From: an uncultured Photobacterium sp.
GTDB taxonomy: Bacteria > Pseudomonadota > Gammaproteobacteria > Enterobacterales > Vibrionaceae
Reading direction: 5' to 3'
NCBI RefSeq assembly: GCF_947039875.1
Contig: NZ_CAMRAN010000038.1
Span: 1-37,869, forward strand
Length of the DNA stretch: 37,869 nucleotides
Part shown: positions 1 to 8,239 of the stretch, one piece after another
Layout: each line of letters begins with the position of its first letter
Position numbering within the stretch: position 1 is the first letter of the stretch
Program-made: the position numbers and the translations under genes
The notes under the pieces: model-generated
Databases searched by the model: none
What the model saw: only the letters and a program-made list of their open reading frames with translations
What the model was told of the DNA's origin: nothing

Positions 1-61
1 CAACCTTAACCAACTGAATTACAACAAAATAAAAATAGGCATTACATTTCAGCTAGTACTT

Positions 62-119
62 TGAGCAAATTATTGCCCACAACTGAGCAAACTATTGCCC
101 GCTGAGCCAATTATTGCCC
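62..119. repeat. Three direct repeats of a 17-bp motif
   Basis: Copies at 62-78, 84-100 and 103-119 follow the pattern TGAGC(A/C)AA(A/C/T)TATTGCCC, with starts 22 and 19 bp apart. Closely packed repeats like this occur at the ends of some transposons (IS21-type and others), where they bind transposase, but no transposase gene or target duplication is visible here. The flanks (1-61 and 120-328) hold no open frame or RNA I can support. This could be the relic end of a mobile element lying left of the window, or a cluster of binding sites. Confidence 0.5.
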
Positions 120-328
120 AGCAACACATGCTTATTAGGCATAGTATTTAATGTGTAATATAATCCCGTCCTACTTTCCCTCTTTTTTATCATGTTAGGC
201 AATACTAATAGCCCACCATAATATAGTTGCTGATGTTGCCAGACTTACAGATTCTGCACACGAATGTACTGTTAATAACATGCGCCCACATTTATGCTTG
301 GCAATACAAACACCAAATCAAGCGTATG

Positions 329-358
329 AAAAAGGCCAAGTGCGATGCACTTAGCCTT
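329..358 (-). terminator. Rho-independent terminator of the first GH92 gene
   Basis: Inverted repeat with arms AAGGC-AAGTGC and GCACTT-GCCTT around a 3-base loop. Read on the minus strand it is followed by TTTTTC. It lies about 60 bp past the stop codon of the GH92 gene at 415. Confidence 0.8.
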
Positions 359-414
359 CATTAAAAATCATCAACCTATTTTAAGACGATACATTTTCAT
401 TTAATTTTTGTTAA

Positions 415-2880
415 TTAAAAAATCGCCTGTAATGCTTGTTTCTTATCACCCGTCATCACAAACCGTAATTCGCCACCAGCTTTGATATCACTATGTTTAA
501 AGGTTAGGTTAGCACCTAGCTGTTGACCATTAATGGTGACTGACTGCACATATTTATTCACTGGGCTATTATTGTCAGCCACAATGGTAAATTCACCGCC
601 CTTCACATCAATCGCAACCTTATCAAACAATGGACGACCAATTGAATAAGTAGGATCTGCAGGTGTTACTTGATAGAAGCCTAAAGCACTCATGATGTAC
701 CATGCTGACATTTGGCCCACATCTTCATTACCAATTAAACCTGTCGGTTCAGTGGTATAGAACTGGTTCATGATTTGATCTAAGTATTCCTGTGCTTTCC
801 AAGGCTCATCAGTCAAATTGTATAAGTATGGAATATGGTGTGACGGCTCATTACCATGCATATATTGACCAATATAACCGGTTAAATCAGGCAGTTCTTC
901 ACCAGTATTTGAAGAGCGAGCAGTAAACAACTCATCTAAGTCTTCACGGAATGATTTTTCAGGCGTCATATTCGGTTTATTTTGAGCAACATCAGCTGCA
1001 TAAATTTCTTGCTTTAGACGCTCAAAATCATGCATTGGCTGGAACTTCCACTGCCATGCATTACCTTCAGTAAAGGCAAATTCATCAACAAAATACGGAT
1101 CAAATGGCAATAGTGGGCATTGCTCCATTGCTTTGCTACTACCATCCGTTTGTACCACATCTATCATCACACATTCATCTTTGCGCGATTCATCAATAGG
1201 CTGATTAAATTGTGATGCAGGTTTATTCGGACTAACACTTAATGGGTGATTCTTCGGACGTAAGAAGCCACTAACTTTATCCCAATGCTGCAACCAGTTA
1301 TCAGCACGGCTTAAAAACTCGTCTTGCAGTTTTACATCACCTGCCATACGCGCAATTTCTGATACTGCCCAATCACCATAAGCAAACTCTAAGGTATAAG
1401 ATGCTGAGTTCCAGTAGCCATGATGAACATATTTATTTTGTTCATAAACCTTCACTTGCACCACATTTGCAGCACCAATGTTTTGATCGTCAGTCCAATC
1501 TGGAAATTCACTTTTCTCATGATAACGCGCGGTGAATTCTGCCGCCTCTAATGCATCTTGCGCATTCACCTTTAAATCCTTTGCCATTGCATCAGCAATA
1601 ATTGAAATGGCCGGAAAACCAATCATCGTACCCGTATAGTGGCCTTGTAATTCCCACTTAGGTAACATACCGCCATCTTTATATTTACGAATTAAATCAT
1701 TAGCATATTCTGTCGCACGTTGTGGATTAATAATCGTTTGTAACGGATGGAAAGCGCGGAAGGTATCCCACATTGAATACACTGAATAGTTAGGTGTATC
1801 CCCAGCGTCTTTAATTTCTTGGGTTCGCATTGCACGATATTGACCATCCACATCTTGGAAAATCATTGGCGCAATAGAAGCATGGTATAACGCAGTATAG
1901 AAAATCTGTTTTTGATCTTCAGTGCCACCTTCAACTTCAACCTTGGCTAACTCGTTATGCCATGCCTGTTGAGATTGCACTAACACACTATCAAAGCCCC
2001 ACGCAGGTACTTCTGCATTAAGGTTTTTCTCTGCGCCGTCAATGCCCGTAGGAGATAGACCCACTTTTAATTCTAATGGTTGATCTGTCGGTGCAAACTC
2101 TAAATAAGCGATTGTTTTAACCGCTTCAATATTATCATTATTTAATTTAACGCTCGTTTCAACCCCATCAATTAATGCGGTTGCTTTCACAATCGGTTGG
2201 TTAAATTTCGCATAAAAATAGACATGTTGATTATTTGCCCAACCATCTGAACTACGTTGACCTCGAATAGTATATTTATCAATTATTTCAATATTACCGA
2301 CAGTGGTACGATTACCCCAACTCTTATTTAACGTATGATCTAAATCGAATTTAATAAAAGGAGTACTGTCTTTAGCAAAAGTGTATTTATGATAACCCAC
2401 ACGTGCTGTTGTGGTTAATTCCGCTTTTATATCACCACGATTTAATTCAACAGAATAATAACCCGCTGCTGCAATTTCATTCGCTTTATCAAAGGTATTA
2501 TAAGTTGCGTTATTTTTTTCAGTAAACGGTAGGACAAGTATATCGCCTAAATCAGTGATGCCAGTACCACTTAAATGAGTATGTGAAAAACCATAAACGG
2601 GAATATCTTGTTGCTTGCCATGATCAAAATAACCCGCAGCAGAGCCCCAACCATCCATCTCAGTATCTGGGCTTAACTGTACCATTCCCGATGGATATAC
2701 CGCACCAGGAAAAGTATGGCCATCAGCACCAGTACCAATAAAAGGGTTTACATATTGTAAATATGCGTCTGAAACTGGAGTGATATTATCTTTAGATACC
2801 GATGTATCATCAGAATTACAACCAACTAACCCCATCGCTAATGCAATAGAAAATGCTATTGGACTCAGTTTATTTATCAT
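415..2880 (-). CDS. GH92 family alpha-mannosidase lipoprotein (copy 1)
   Basis: Predicted calcium-dependent, inverting exo-alpha-mannosidase of glycoside hydrolase family 92, which trims terminal mannose from glycans. The ATG at 2880 is preferred (AGGT about 10 nt upstream, 821 aa); an in-frame TTG start lies three codons earlier. The N-terminus is a lipoprotein signal ending in lipobox LVGC, with Asn at +2, which predicts an outer-membrane or periplasm-facing anchor. Family motifs seen: NPFIGTG..GHTFPGA near residue 45, SMWDTFRAFHPL near 370, EGNAWQW at 605, HGNEPSHHIPYLYN at 675 and GNEDVGQMSAWY at 717. Length is normal for the family. It has its own promoter and terminator, and its promoter shares a 41-bp block with two other GH92 genes and the PTS operon. 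The linkage specificity (1,2, 1,3 or other) cannot be read from sequence alone. Confidence 0.93.
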   Translation of the reverse strand: MINKLSPIAFSIALAMGLVGCNSDDTSVSKDNITPVSDAYLQYVNPFIGTGADGHTFPGAVYPSGMVQLSPDTEMDGWGSAAGYFDHGKQQDIPVYGFSHTHLSGTGITDLGDILVLPFTEKNNATYNTFDKANEIAAAGYYSVELNRGDIKAELTTTARVGYHKYTFAKDSTPFIKFDLDHTLNKSWGNRTTVGNIEIIDKYTIRGQRSSDGWANNQHVYFYAKFNQPIVKATALIDGVETSVKLNNDNIEAVKTIAYLEFAPTDQPLELKVGLSPTGIDGAEKNLNAEVPAWGFDSVLVQSQQAWHNELAKVEVEGGTEDQKQIFYTALYHASIAPMIFQDVDGQYRAMRTQEIKDAGDTPNYSVYSMWDTFRAFHPLQTIINPQRATEYANDLIRKYKDGGMLPKWELQGHYTGTMIGFPAISIIADAMAKDLKVNAQDALEAAEFTARYHEKSEFPDWTDDQNIGAANVVQVKVYEQNKYVHHGYWNSASYTLEFAYGDWAVSEIARMAGDVKLQDEFLSRADNWLQHWDKVSGFLRPKNHPLSVSPNKPASQFNQPIDESRKDECVMIDVVQTDGSSKAMEQCPLLPFDPYFVDEFAFTEGNAWQWKFQPMHDFERLKQEIYAADVAQNKPNMTPEKSFREDLDELFTARSSNTGEELPDLTGYIGQYMHGNEPSHHIPYLYNLTDEPWKAQEYLDQIMNQFYTTEPTGLIGNEDVGQMSAWYIMSALGFYQVTPADPTYSIGRPLFDKVAIDVKGGEFTIVADNNSPVNKYVQSVTINGQQLGANLTFKHSDIKAGGELRFVMTGDKKQALQAIF

Positions 2881-2977
2881 TATTATCAACCTATATTATT
2901 GATAGTTGGGTAACGAGTTAGATAAATATCAACTCACTTTATATTCGATTAATAATAAAAATAAACACTCCATTTAA

Positions 2978-3033
2978 ATAGTAGCAAAAAAGAACATTTA
3001 CTGGATTTTTATCACCACCTTATATTTTAGTGA
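2978..3033 (-). promoter_or_regulatory. Promoter of GH92 copy 1 with shared 41-bp block
   Basis: The block at 2993-3033, read on the minus strand, runs TCAC-N14-GGTGATAAA-N5-CCAGTAAATG. It aligns without gaps to blocks upstream of GH92 copies 2 and 4 and of the PTS operon. This copy is the most diverged. A -10-like TACTAT (2978-2983) follows about 10 bp after the block. No good -35 is visible, which fits an activator-dependent promoter. The leader before the gene would be about 90 nt. Confidence 0.6.
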
Positions 3034-3070
3034 CATTGGTTCAACGTAATAATCAACAATATTAATATAT

Positions 3071-3103
3071 AAAAAAGCAGCCATTAAATATAAATGACTG
3101 CCG
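3071..3103 (-). terminator. Terminator of GH92 copy 2
   Basis: Hairpin GCAG(T/C)CATT / AATGGCTGC with one G-U pair, followed on the minus strand by TTTTTT. It starts about 37 bp past the stop codon of copy 2, so copies 1 and 2 are separate transcription units. Confidence 0.75.
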
Positions 3104-3139
3104 ATTATTTTATTTATTTGTTTAGTTAGTTAACTCTAA

Positions 3140-5629
3140 TTATTCAATGAATGAAGCTTGCATAGCTTGAGATTTATCACCTGTCATCACAAATTTAAGT
3201 TCGCCACCGACTTTAAATTCAGAGTGATGAAAGAACAAACCGTTATCTAATTTCTTACCATTAATTGATACCGATTTTATATACATATTACCATCGGCAT
3301 TATTAATCGCTTTAACGGTAAAGAAACCGTCTTTTACAGGTAAACGTACTTCATCAAATAATGGCCGTCCAACAGTATATATAGGTGCTGCTGCGTTAAC
3401 TTGATAGAAACCCATTGCAGACATCACATACCATGCCGACATAGAACCAACATCTTCATTACCAATAATGCCAGCAGGTTCTGCAAAGTACATTTCATCT
3501 AAAATATAATCGACCACTTCTTGGGTTTTCCAAGGTTCCGCGGTCCAATTATAAAGGTATGGAATATGATGCGATGGCTCATTACCAAAGGCTACTTGGC
3601 CAATCATTCCCGACATATCGGCTGTTTCTGTACCTTCACTACCGGCGGTAAAGGTCGCATCTAAGTTTTTCGCAAACGCAGCTTGCCCACCCATGACCTG
3701 TTGCAGACCTTTAATATCATGCGGTACAAACCAAGTCCATTGCCATGCATTACCTTCTGCATAAGGACCTGATTCATGAGCCGTATTATACGGATCAAAT
3801 GGCGAAATAAACTCACCATCAATGGTTAATGGACGCATAAAACCAGTTACGCCATGCTTGGCATATTCAGTTGGATTGTTATCAAAGTAACGTTCAAATG
3901 CTTTTGATCGCGCTAAATATTGTTGCTCAATGTCAGTATTACCCGCAGCTTTAGCAATTTGTGCAATAGCCCAATCATAAAATGCATTTTCTAAGCCGTA
4001 AGATACCGACTCTTTAATATTTTCAGCATTTTCATTCGCGACAGGTACAAAACCTTGTTGCTGAGAAAATTTGATGGCATCAGGTAGAACTCGTTTTAAT
4101 ACATCAAGATCCCACTCTTGCGCTAATGTTGCATAGTTATCATAAGTGGATGATTCAACCGCAGCTTGCAGTGCTTGTTGTTTTTCTTGTTGCGTAAATT
4201 CATTCGGAAACTTGGTGATTGCATCAGCAATAACAGCAACCGCGGGATAACCAATCATGGTGCCTGTTTCATCCCCTAGATGTTCCCACTTAGGCAATAA
4301 ACCACTTTCCCGCCATTTCTGAACCATATTCTTGGCATATTGAACGGCACGTTCAGGCTCAGTAATGGTTTTTAATGGATGTAACGCACGGAAAGTATCC
4401 CATAATGAATACACCGAAAAGTTTGGTTGTTCAGACGTTGCTTGACCATAAGCAATAGAATATTCACCTTCGCCATTACGAATAGAACCTTTACCCATAC
4501 CTCTAAATTCACCACTGACATCTTGATGCACTTGAGGGGCTATTTTTGTATGGTAAAGCGCAGTATAGAAAATTTCTTTTTGCTCTGGCGTACCACCTTT
4601 CACATCAAAATTTAATGCTCGTTGCCATTTTTTAACGGCACTGGCGCGAGCTTCATCAAATGACTGATGAGCTTCTGCATCATGGTTTGCTTTAGCACCA
4701 TCAGCACTCACGGCAGAGATTGCTACCGCAGCATTTACAACTTGGGTATCACCAGCTTCAAATTCAACATAAGCGGTAACGTCCGCTTTAGTACGCTTCA
4801 CTGGTTTACCCGTTTCATCATGAAGTAACACTGATGCATGCTCGGCAGTTAATCCATCGACAGGCTTACCGTTAGCCAGAATAACAACGTTCTTGATTTT
4901 TTTATCAAAGGTCGCATAGAAGAATATTTTTTGATTTTTAGCCCATCCAGAAAAATGTGCGGCATCTCTTTCACCCGTGATCGTATAACCATCATCACTG
5001 ACCGTTAATTGATTACGTAATGACGTAGAGCCCCAATCACTGTTTAATATAGAATTTAAATCAATTTTTAATTTCTGATCAGTATATTGAGGATAAGTAT
5101 AACGATGGAAACCAACCCGTTCAGAAGCGGTTAGCTCAGCTTTAATATCATTGTCTGCAATTTCTACGCTGTAATAGCCAACTTCAGCATGTTCAGTTGT
5201 TTTATCCATTTTCACTGAAATAGCGTTACGGTAATCATCATTATCTTCGATATATTTTTGATTATCTTCAGTAAACGGTAAAAATAGAATATCGCCTAAT
5301 CCCCCCATACCAGTACCGCTTAGGTGAGTATGAGAGAAACCAAATAACGTATCTTTATCGTAATGATAACCTGATGAAGAATGCCACCCCATCAATTCAG
5401 TGTCGGGTGAAAGCTGCATCATACCTTCAGGTACCACTGCCCCCGGAAAAGTATGACCATTAAAGCCAGTACCAATAAATGGGTCGACAAATTTAGTGTT
5501 ACCCGTTAACTCAATCGCAGGTTGATCTTTATCTGGCACAATGGTCGTATTATTTATCGTTTCGTTATTACACCCAGCTAATACTGCTGCGACCATCAGT
5601 GCCAAAGGCATTATTTTCATTGTCGACAT
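3140..5629 (-). CDS. GH92 family alpha-mannosidase lipoprotein (copy 2)
   Basis: A second GH92 exo-alpha-mannosidase. Three in-frame ATGs cluster at the start; the one at 5629 has AGGGA at the best distance (829 aa). The lipoprotein signal ends at lipobox LAGC with Asn at +2. Motifs seen: DPFIGTG..GHTFPGA, SLWDTFRALHPL, EGNAWQW at 625, GNEPSHHIPYLYN at 682 and GNEDVGSMSAWY at 723. All the usual GH92 signatures are present, and it is closely similar to copies 1 and 4. Its promoter is nearly identical in architecture to that of copy 4, 17 kb away, which suggests a duplicated gene that kept its control region. It probably acts on host or algal mannose-rich glycans outside the inner membrane. The substrate is inferred from the family only. 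Confidence 0.93.
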   Translation of the reverse strand: MSTMKIMPLALMVAAVLAGCNNETINNTTIVPDKDQPAIELTGNTKFVDPFIGTGFNGHTFPGAVVPEGMMQLSPDTELMGWHSSSGYHYDKDTLFGFSHTHLSGTGMGGLGDILFLPFTEDNQKYIEDNDDYRNAISVKMDKTTEHAEVGYYSVEIADNDIKAELTASERVGFHRYTYPQYTDQKLKIDLNSILNSDWGSTSLRNQLTVSDDGYTITGERDAAHFSGWAKNQKIFFYATFDKKIKNVVILANGKPVDGLTAEHASVLLHDETGKPVKRTKADVTAYVEFEAGDTQVVNAAVAISAVSADGAKANHDAEAHQSFDEARASAVKKWQRALNFDVKGGTPEQKEIFYTALYHTKIAPQVHQDVSGEFRGMGKGSIRNGEGEYSIAYGQATSEQPNFSVYSLWDTFRALHPLKTITEPERAVQYAKNMVQKWRESGLLPKWEHLGDETGTMIGYPAVAVIADAITKFPNEFTQQEKQQALQAAVESSTYDNYATLAQEWDLDVLKRVLPDAIKFSQQQGFVPVANENAENIKESVSYGLENAFYDWAIAQIAKAAGNTDIEQQYLARSKAFERYFDNNPTEYAKHGVTGFMRPLTIDGEFISPFDPYNTAHESGPYAEGNAWQWTWFVPHDIKGLQQVMGGQAAFAKNLDATFTAGSEGTETADMSGMIGQVAFGNEPSHHIPYLYNWTAEPWKTQEVVDYILDEMYFAEPAGIIGNEDVGSMSAWYVMSAMGFYQVNAAAPIYTVGRPLFDEVRLPVKDGFFTVKAINNADGNMYIKSVSINGKKLDNGLFFHHSEFKVGGELKFVMTGDKSQAMQASFIE

Positions 5630-5726
5630 ATCCATTCCCTAGCTTATTTCGTTAGCTGTAGATTGTTATATCGACAACTACGATTGAAAAATTCTAACTG
5701 AATTATCAATAAACTTAGTGATAGGA

Positions 5727-5831
5727 TATATAGGATTAATTACGCATTCACTGGCTTTTTGTAACCGCAATTATTCGCTGTGACATAACGCATATTCCTT
5801 TAAAGCTCTCTTTGGACTCAATATCACAGTT
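5727..5831 (-). promoter_or_regulatory. Promoter of GH92 copy 2: CRP-like half sites, shared block, -10
   Basis: Reading on the minus strand: AACTGTGATATTGAGTC (5815-5831), then 31 bp, then the 41-bp block (5743-5783) TCAC-N14-GGTTACAAA-N5-CCAGTGAATGCG, then about 10 bp and TATATA near 5729. The upstream element, the 31-bp spacing and the block recur at GH92 copy 4. The TCACA at the block's edge and the upstream TGTGA look like CRP half sites. No consensus -35 is present. Confidence 0.65.
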
Positions 5832-5923
5832 TTATTTTTCTCATATCAAAAAACCTCTATTATGCATATAACGGCACTATCAATGAAAAGCAGCAACAGC
5901 AATAATTTCAGAGTGATTAGGTA

Positions 5924-5961
5924 AAACTCGACACACTATTTATAAATATTTGTGCGAGTTT
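5924..5961. repeat. Inverted repeat upstream of a small ORF
   Basis: Arms AAACTCG-a-CACA (5924-5935) and TGTG-CGAGTTT (5951-5961) flank a 15-bp AT-rich centre. There is no T-tract, so this looks like an operator dyad rather than a terminator. It lies 23 bp before a small ORF in the long leader of the diaminopropionate ammonia-lyase gene. Confidence 0.45.
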
Positions 5962-5983
5962 AAAGCATAAAAAGAGATAAATA

Positions 5984-6058
5984 ATGAAAACTCGAATACA
6001 TATAGACTCAGCATCAATTGGTTTATATTATCAAGCAATTACTTTTATTAATAAGTAA
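5984..6058 (+). CDS. Possible 24-residue leader or small protein
   Basis: ATG at 5984, preceded by AAGAGATAAATA, a possible weak ribosome site. It encodes a 24-aa peptide starting MKTRIHIDSASIG and ending INK. It is followed after 11 bp by a hairpin and then by the diaminopropionate ammonia-lyase gene. I do not recognise the peptide. The order short ORF, hairpin, amino-acid catabolic gene is that of a leader-peptide attenuator, but the peptide shows no run of one regulatory codon. Chance occurrence is quite possible. Confidence 0.3.
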   Translation: MKTRIHIDSASIGLYYQAITFINK

Positions 6059-6069
6059 GCATTTATAAA

Positions 6070-6100
6070 GGCAAATATATTCTGTTATTTGCCGCTTTCT
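6070..6100 (+). terminator. Hairpin before dpaL, possible terminator or attenuator
   Basis: Perfect 8-bp stem GGCAAATA (6070-6077) / TATTTGCC (6086-6093), 8-base loop, followed by GCTTTCTTCT. The U-tract is weak. It ends about 30 bp before the dpaL start, so it could end a short leader transcript or control read-through into dpaL. Confidence 0.45.
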
Positions 6101-6128
6101 TCTACGTATTTATTGTAAAGTGAACGCC

Positions 6129-7301
6129 ATGCTAAAAGTATCAGCTAACCAACATTATAACGGCAATAAAAGTGTTTTATTTACTCAAAAAATAGCTCAA
6201 GAAACACGTGCTTTTCATCAACAAATTGAAGGCTATACACCAACGCCATTAATTTCACTGCCACATTTGGCTGCCCTTCTTGGTGTTAAAGCTATTTTAG
6301 TAAAAGATGAATCAAAACGTTTTGGCTTAAATGCTTTTAAAGTGCTGGGTGGATCTTATGCATTAGGTCGTGTTTTAGCTGATCATTTAAATATTAATAT
6401 TAATGAAATTGATTTAAAAACAGTCGCTAATAAATTAACGCAACCATTAGTCTTTACCACGGCAACAGCAGGAAACCATGGTGCTGGGGTTGCTTGGGCT
6501 GCAAGGGAGATGGGACAAAAAGCGGTTGTTTATATGCCAAAAGGCTCCCCCCAAGCAAGTATTGAACGTATCCATGGATTAGGTGCTAAATGCATCGTTA
6601 CAGATGTTAATTACGACGATACAGTGCGTTTAGCCAATAAAACAGCTAAAAATAATGGCTGGATGCTGGTTCAAGATACAGCTTGGGATGGTTATGAACA
6701 AATTCCCACTTGGATTTCTCAAGGTTACATGACAATGGCAGATGAAGCGATTGATCAGGCGGAAGAGACCAACGAAGGCTTACCAACTCATGTCATGCTA
6801 CAAGCCGGTGTTGGTGCAATGGCGGGGGGAATATTAGGTTACTTAGTGGATCGTTTAGGCTCCGAAAATATAAAAACGATGATTGGTGAACCATCAGCCG
6901 CTGATTGCATTTACCGTTCAGGGAACAAGGGTGAAATAGTTAATGTAACAGGGGAGCTATCTTCTATTATGGCAGGTCTTGCTTGTGGCGAGCCCAACCC
7001 AATAACATGGCCAATTTTACGAGATAGTGGTCATACATTTATCTCAGCAGAAGACAGTATTACTGCTTTAGGTATGCGTATTTTAGGTAACCCACTACAA
7101 GGTGATAACTGCATTGTTAGTGGTGAATCTGGCGCATTATCAATGGGCATTCTTTATCAATTAATGACAACAGAATCAGGAAAAATTGAAGCTAAAAAAA
7201 TAGGCTTAAATAAAGATGCTGTGGTTATGATCTTTAGTACTGAAGGTGACACCAATCCAATCCGTTATCGCCGTATTGTTTGGGAAGGTTGTAATATCTA
7301 A
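6129..7301 (+). CDS. dpaL: Diaminopropionate ammonia-lyase
   Basis: PLP enzyme of fold type II that splits 2,3-diaminopropionate into pyruvate and ammonia in the cytoplasm (E. coli YgeX/DpaL is about the same length). The ATG at 6129 (390 aa) is chosen; an in-frame GTG lies three codons earlier, and neither has a strong ribosome site. The motif DESKRFGLNAFKVLGGSYA carries the PLP lysine at about residue 71. The TATAGNHGAGVAWAARE segment and glycine-rich LQAGVGAMAGG match the PLP phosphate cradle and family core. It is a single gene with a shared terminator at 7321. Upstream are a possible leader ORF and a hairpin, so attenuation is conceivable. It may let the cell use diaminopropionate, or clear it as a toxic amino acid. 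Confidence 0.92.
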   Translation: MLKVSANQHYNGNKSVLFTQKIAQETRAFHQQIEGYTPTPLISLPHLAALLGVKAILVKDESKRFGLNAFKVLGGSYALGRVLADHLNININEIDLKTVANKLTQPLVFTTATAGNHGAGVAWAAREMGQKAVVYMPKGSPQASIERIHGLGAKCIVTDVNYDDTVRLANKTAKNNGWMLVQDTAWDGYEQIPTWISQGYMTMADEAIDQAEETNEGLPTHVMLQAGVGAMAGGILGYLVDRLGSENIKTMIGEPSAADCIYRSGNKGEIVNVTGELSSIMAGLACGEPNPITWPILRDSGHTFISAEDSITALGMRILGNPLQGDNCIVSGESGALSMGILYQLMTTESGKIEAKKIGLNKDAVVMIFSTEGDTNPIRYRRIVWEGCNI

Positions 7302-7320
7302 TCAATAGCGTCAATAAATA

Positions 7321-7359
7321 AAAACCCCTCTAACCTATAAGCTAGAGGGGATTCTTTTT
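7321..7359. terminator. Bidirectional terminator between dpaL and tpx
   Basis: Perfect 8-bp stem CCCCTCTA / TAGAGGGG with A-rich DNA before it and ATTCTTTTTTT after it. It can therefore stop transcription from both convergent genes. Confidence 0.9.
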
Positions 7360-7857
7360 TTAGCGTAAAGCCATCATTGCTGCTTCATAATTAGGTTCAT
7401 GTTTGATCTCAGCAACGCGTTCACTGTAAGTCACTTGACCATCTTCATTTAAAATAATCACAGCACGCGCAGCTAAACCTTTTAATGGCCCTTCATTAAT
7501 ATTTACACCGTATGCTTGAATAAACTGAGGCTCACGGAAAAATGACGCTGTTTTAACATTTTCAAGCCCTTCTGCAGCACAGAAACGACTTGCAGCAAAT
7601 GGCAGATCGGCTGAAATACAAACCACAACAGTATTATCAACATCCGCAGCCATTTGATTAAACGCGCGTACACTCATCGCACAAACAGGTGTATCAACAC
7701 TTGGGAAAATATTTAAAACAATCTTCTTTCCTTTAAGTGAACTCAGTGTCAAATCACCAAGATCTGCACCACAAAGTGTAAACTCTGGCGCTTGTTGTCC
7801 TGCTTGTGGGAATTGACCTAATACTGATAATTTTTTGCCTTCAACAGTTACTGACAT
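7360..7857 (-). CDS. tpx: Thiol peroxidase Tpx
   Basis: Atypical 2-Cys peroxiredoxin that reduces hydrogen and lipid peroxides using thioredoxin. ATG at 7857 is chosen (165 aa) because AAGG lies 8 nt upstream; the earlier in-frame codon is GTG, only three codons away. The peroxidatic Cys59 lies in FPSVDTPVCAMSV and the resolving Cys93 in SRFCAAEGL, 34 residues apart as in E. coli Tpx (Cys61/Cys95). GPLKGLAARAV near the C-terminal part is also conserved. It is a single gene, divergent from the Ni/Co transporter across a 380-bp gap. No OxyR or other specific operator was recognised. Confidence 0.95.
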   Translation of the reverse strand: MSVTVEGKKLSVLGQFPQAGQQAPEFTLCGADLGDLTLSSLKGKKIVLNIFPSVDTPVCAMSVRAFNQMAADVDNTVVVCISADLPFAASRFCAAEGLENVKTASFFREPQFIQAYGVNINEGPLKGLAARAVIILNEDGQVTYSERVAEIKHEPNYEAAMMALR

Positions 7858-8111
7858 AGCATTCACCTTTTTGATTCTTTTAAATTATTTTTGTATTTAA
7901 AGAGCCCAAATATACTGTGCTACTTTTCTCGATATAACAACCATTAAAAATTAAATACATACCTCAAAGGGATGTTTATAATAGCGGATAACGTATAACC
8001 CACAAATAAAAAGTGGCTTTATTGTTGATTGTAAAAAAGATAACTCAATGATAGAAAACAATAAAATATTATAAATTCAATACTTGAACAAAACTAACCA
8101 TCAAAAGTAAA

Positions 8112-8130
8112 GAGAATGATAACTATTATT
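8112..8130. promoter_or_regulatory. Fur-like box upstream of the Ni/Co transporter
   Basis: The 19-bp site beginning GAGAATGATAAC matches the classical Fur consensus at about 15 of 19 positions. It lies 110 bp before the transporter start, in the 380-bp divergent region with tpx (7858-8239). I saw no cobalamin riboswitch box or NikR half sites in that gap. The remainder is AT-rich with no ORF. Confidence 0.45.
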
Positions 8131-8239
8131 AAAACAGAACTATTATATTTAGTTTGCGCTACTAATAAACATTAATTTTCACTCATCCTCTTAGCGTAAC
8201 GTTCTAAACATAATCAATAAAGACTAGAGACTAAATATA

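Noticed and set aside
7858..8239. Cobalamin riboswitch or NikR operator before the Ni/Co permease
   Set aside because: I found no B12-box-like segment and no GTATGA/TCATAC pair.
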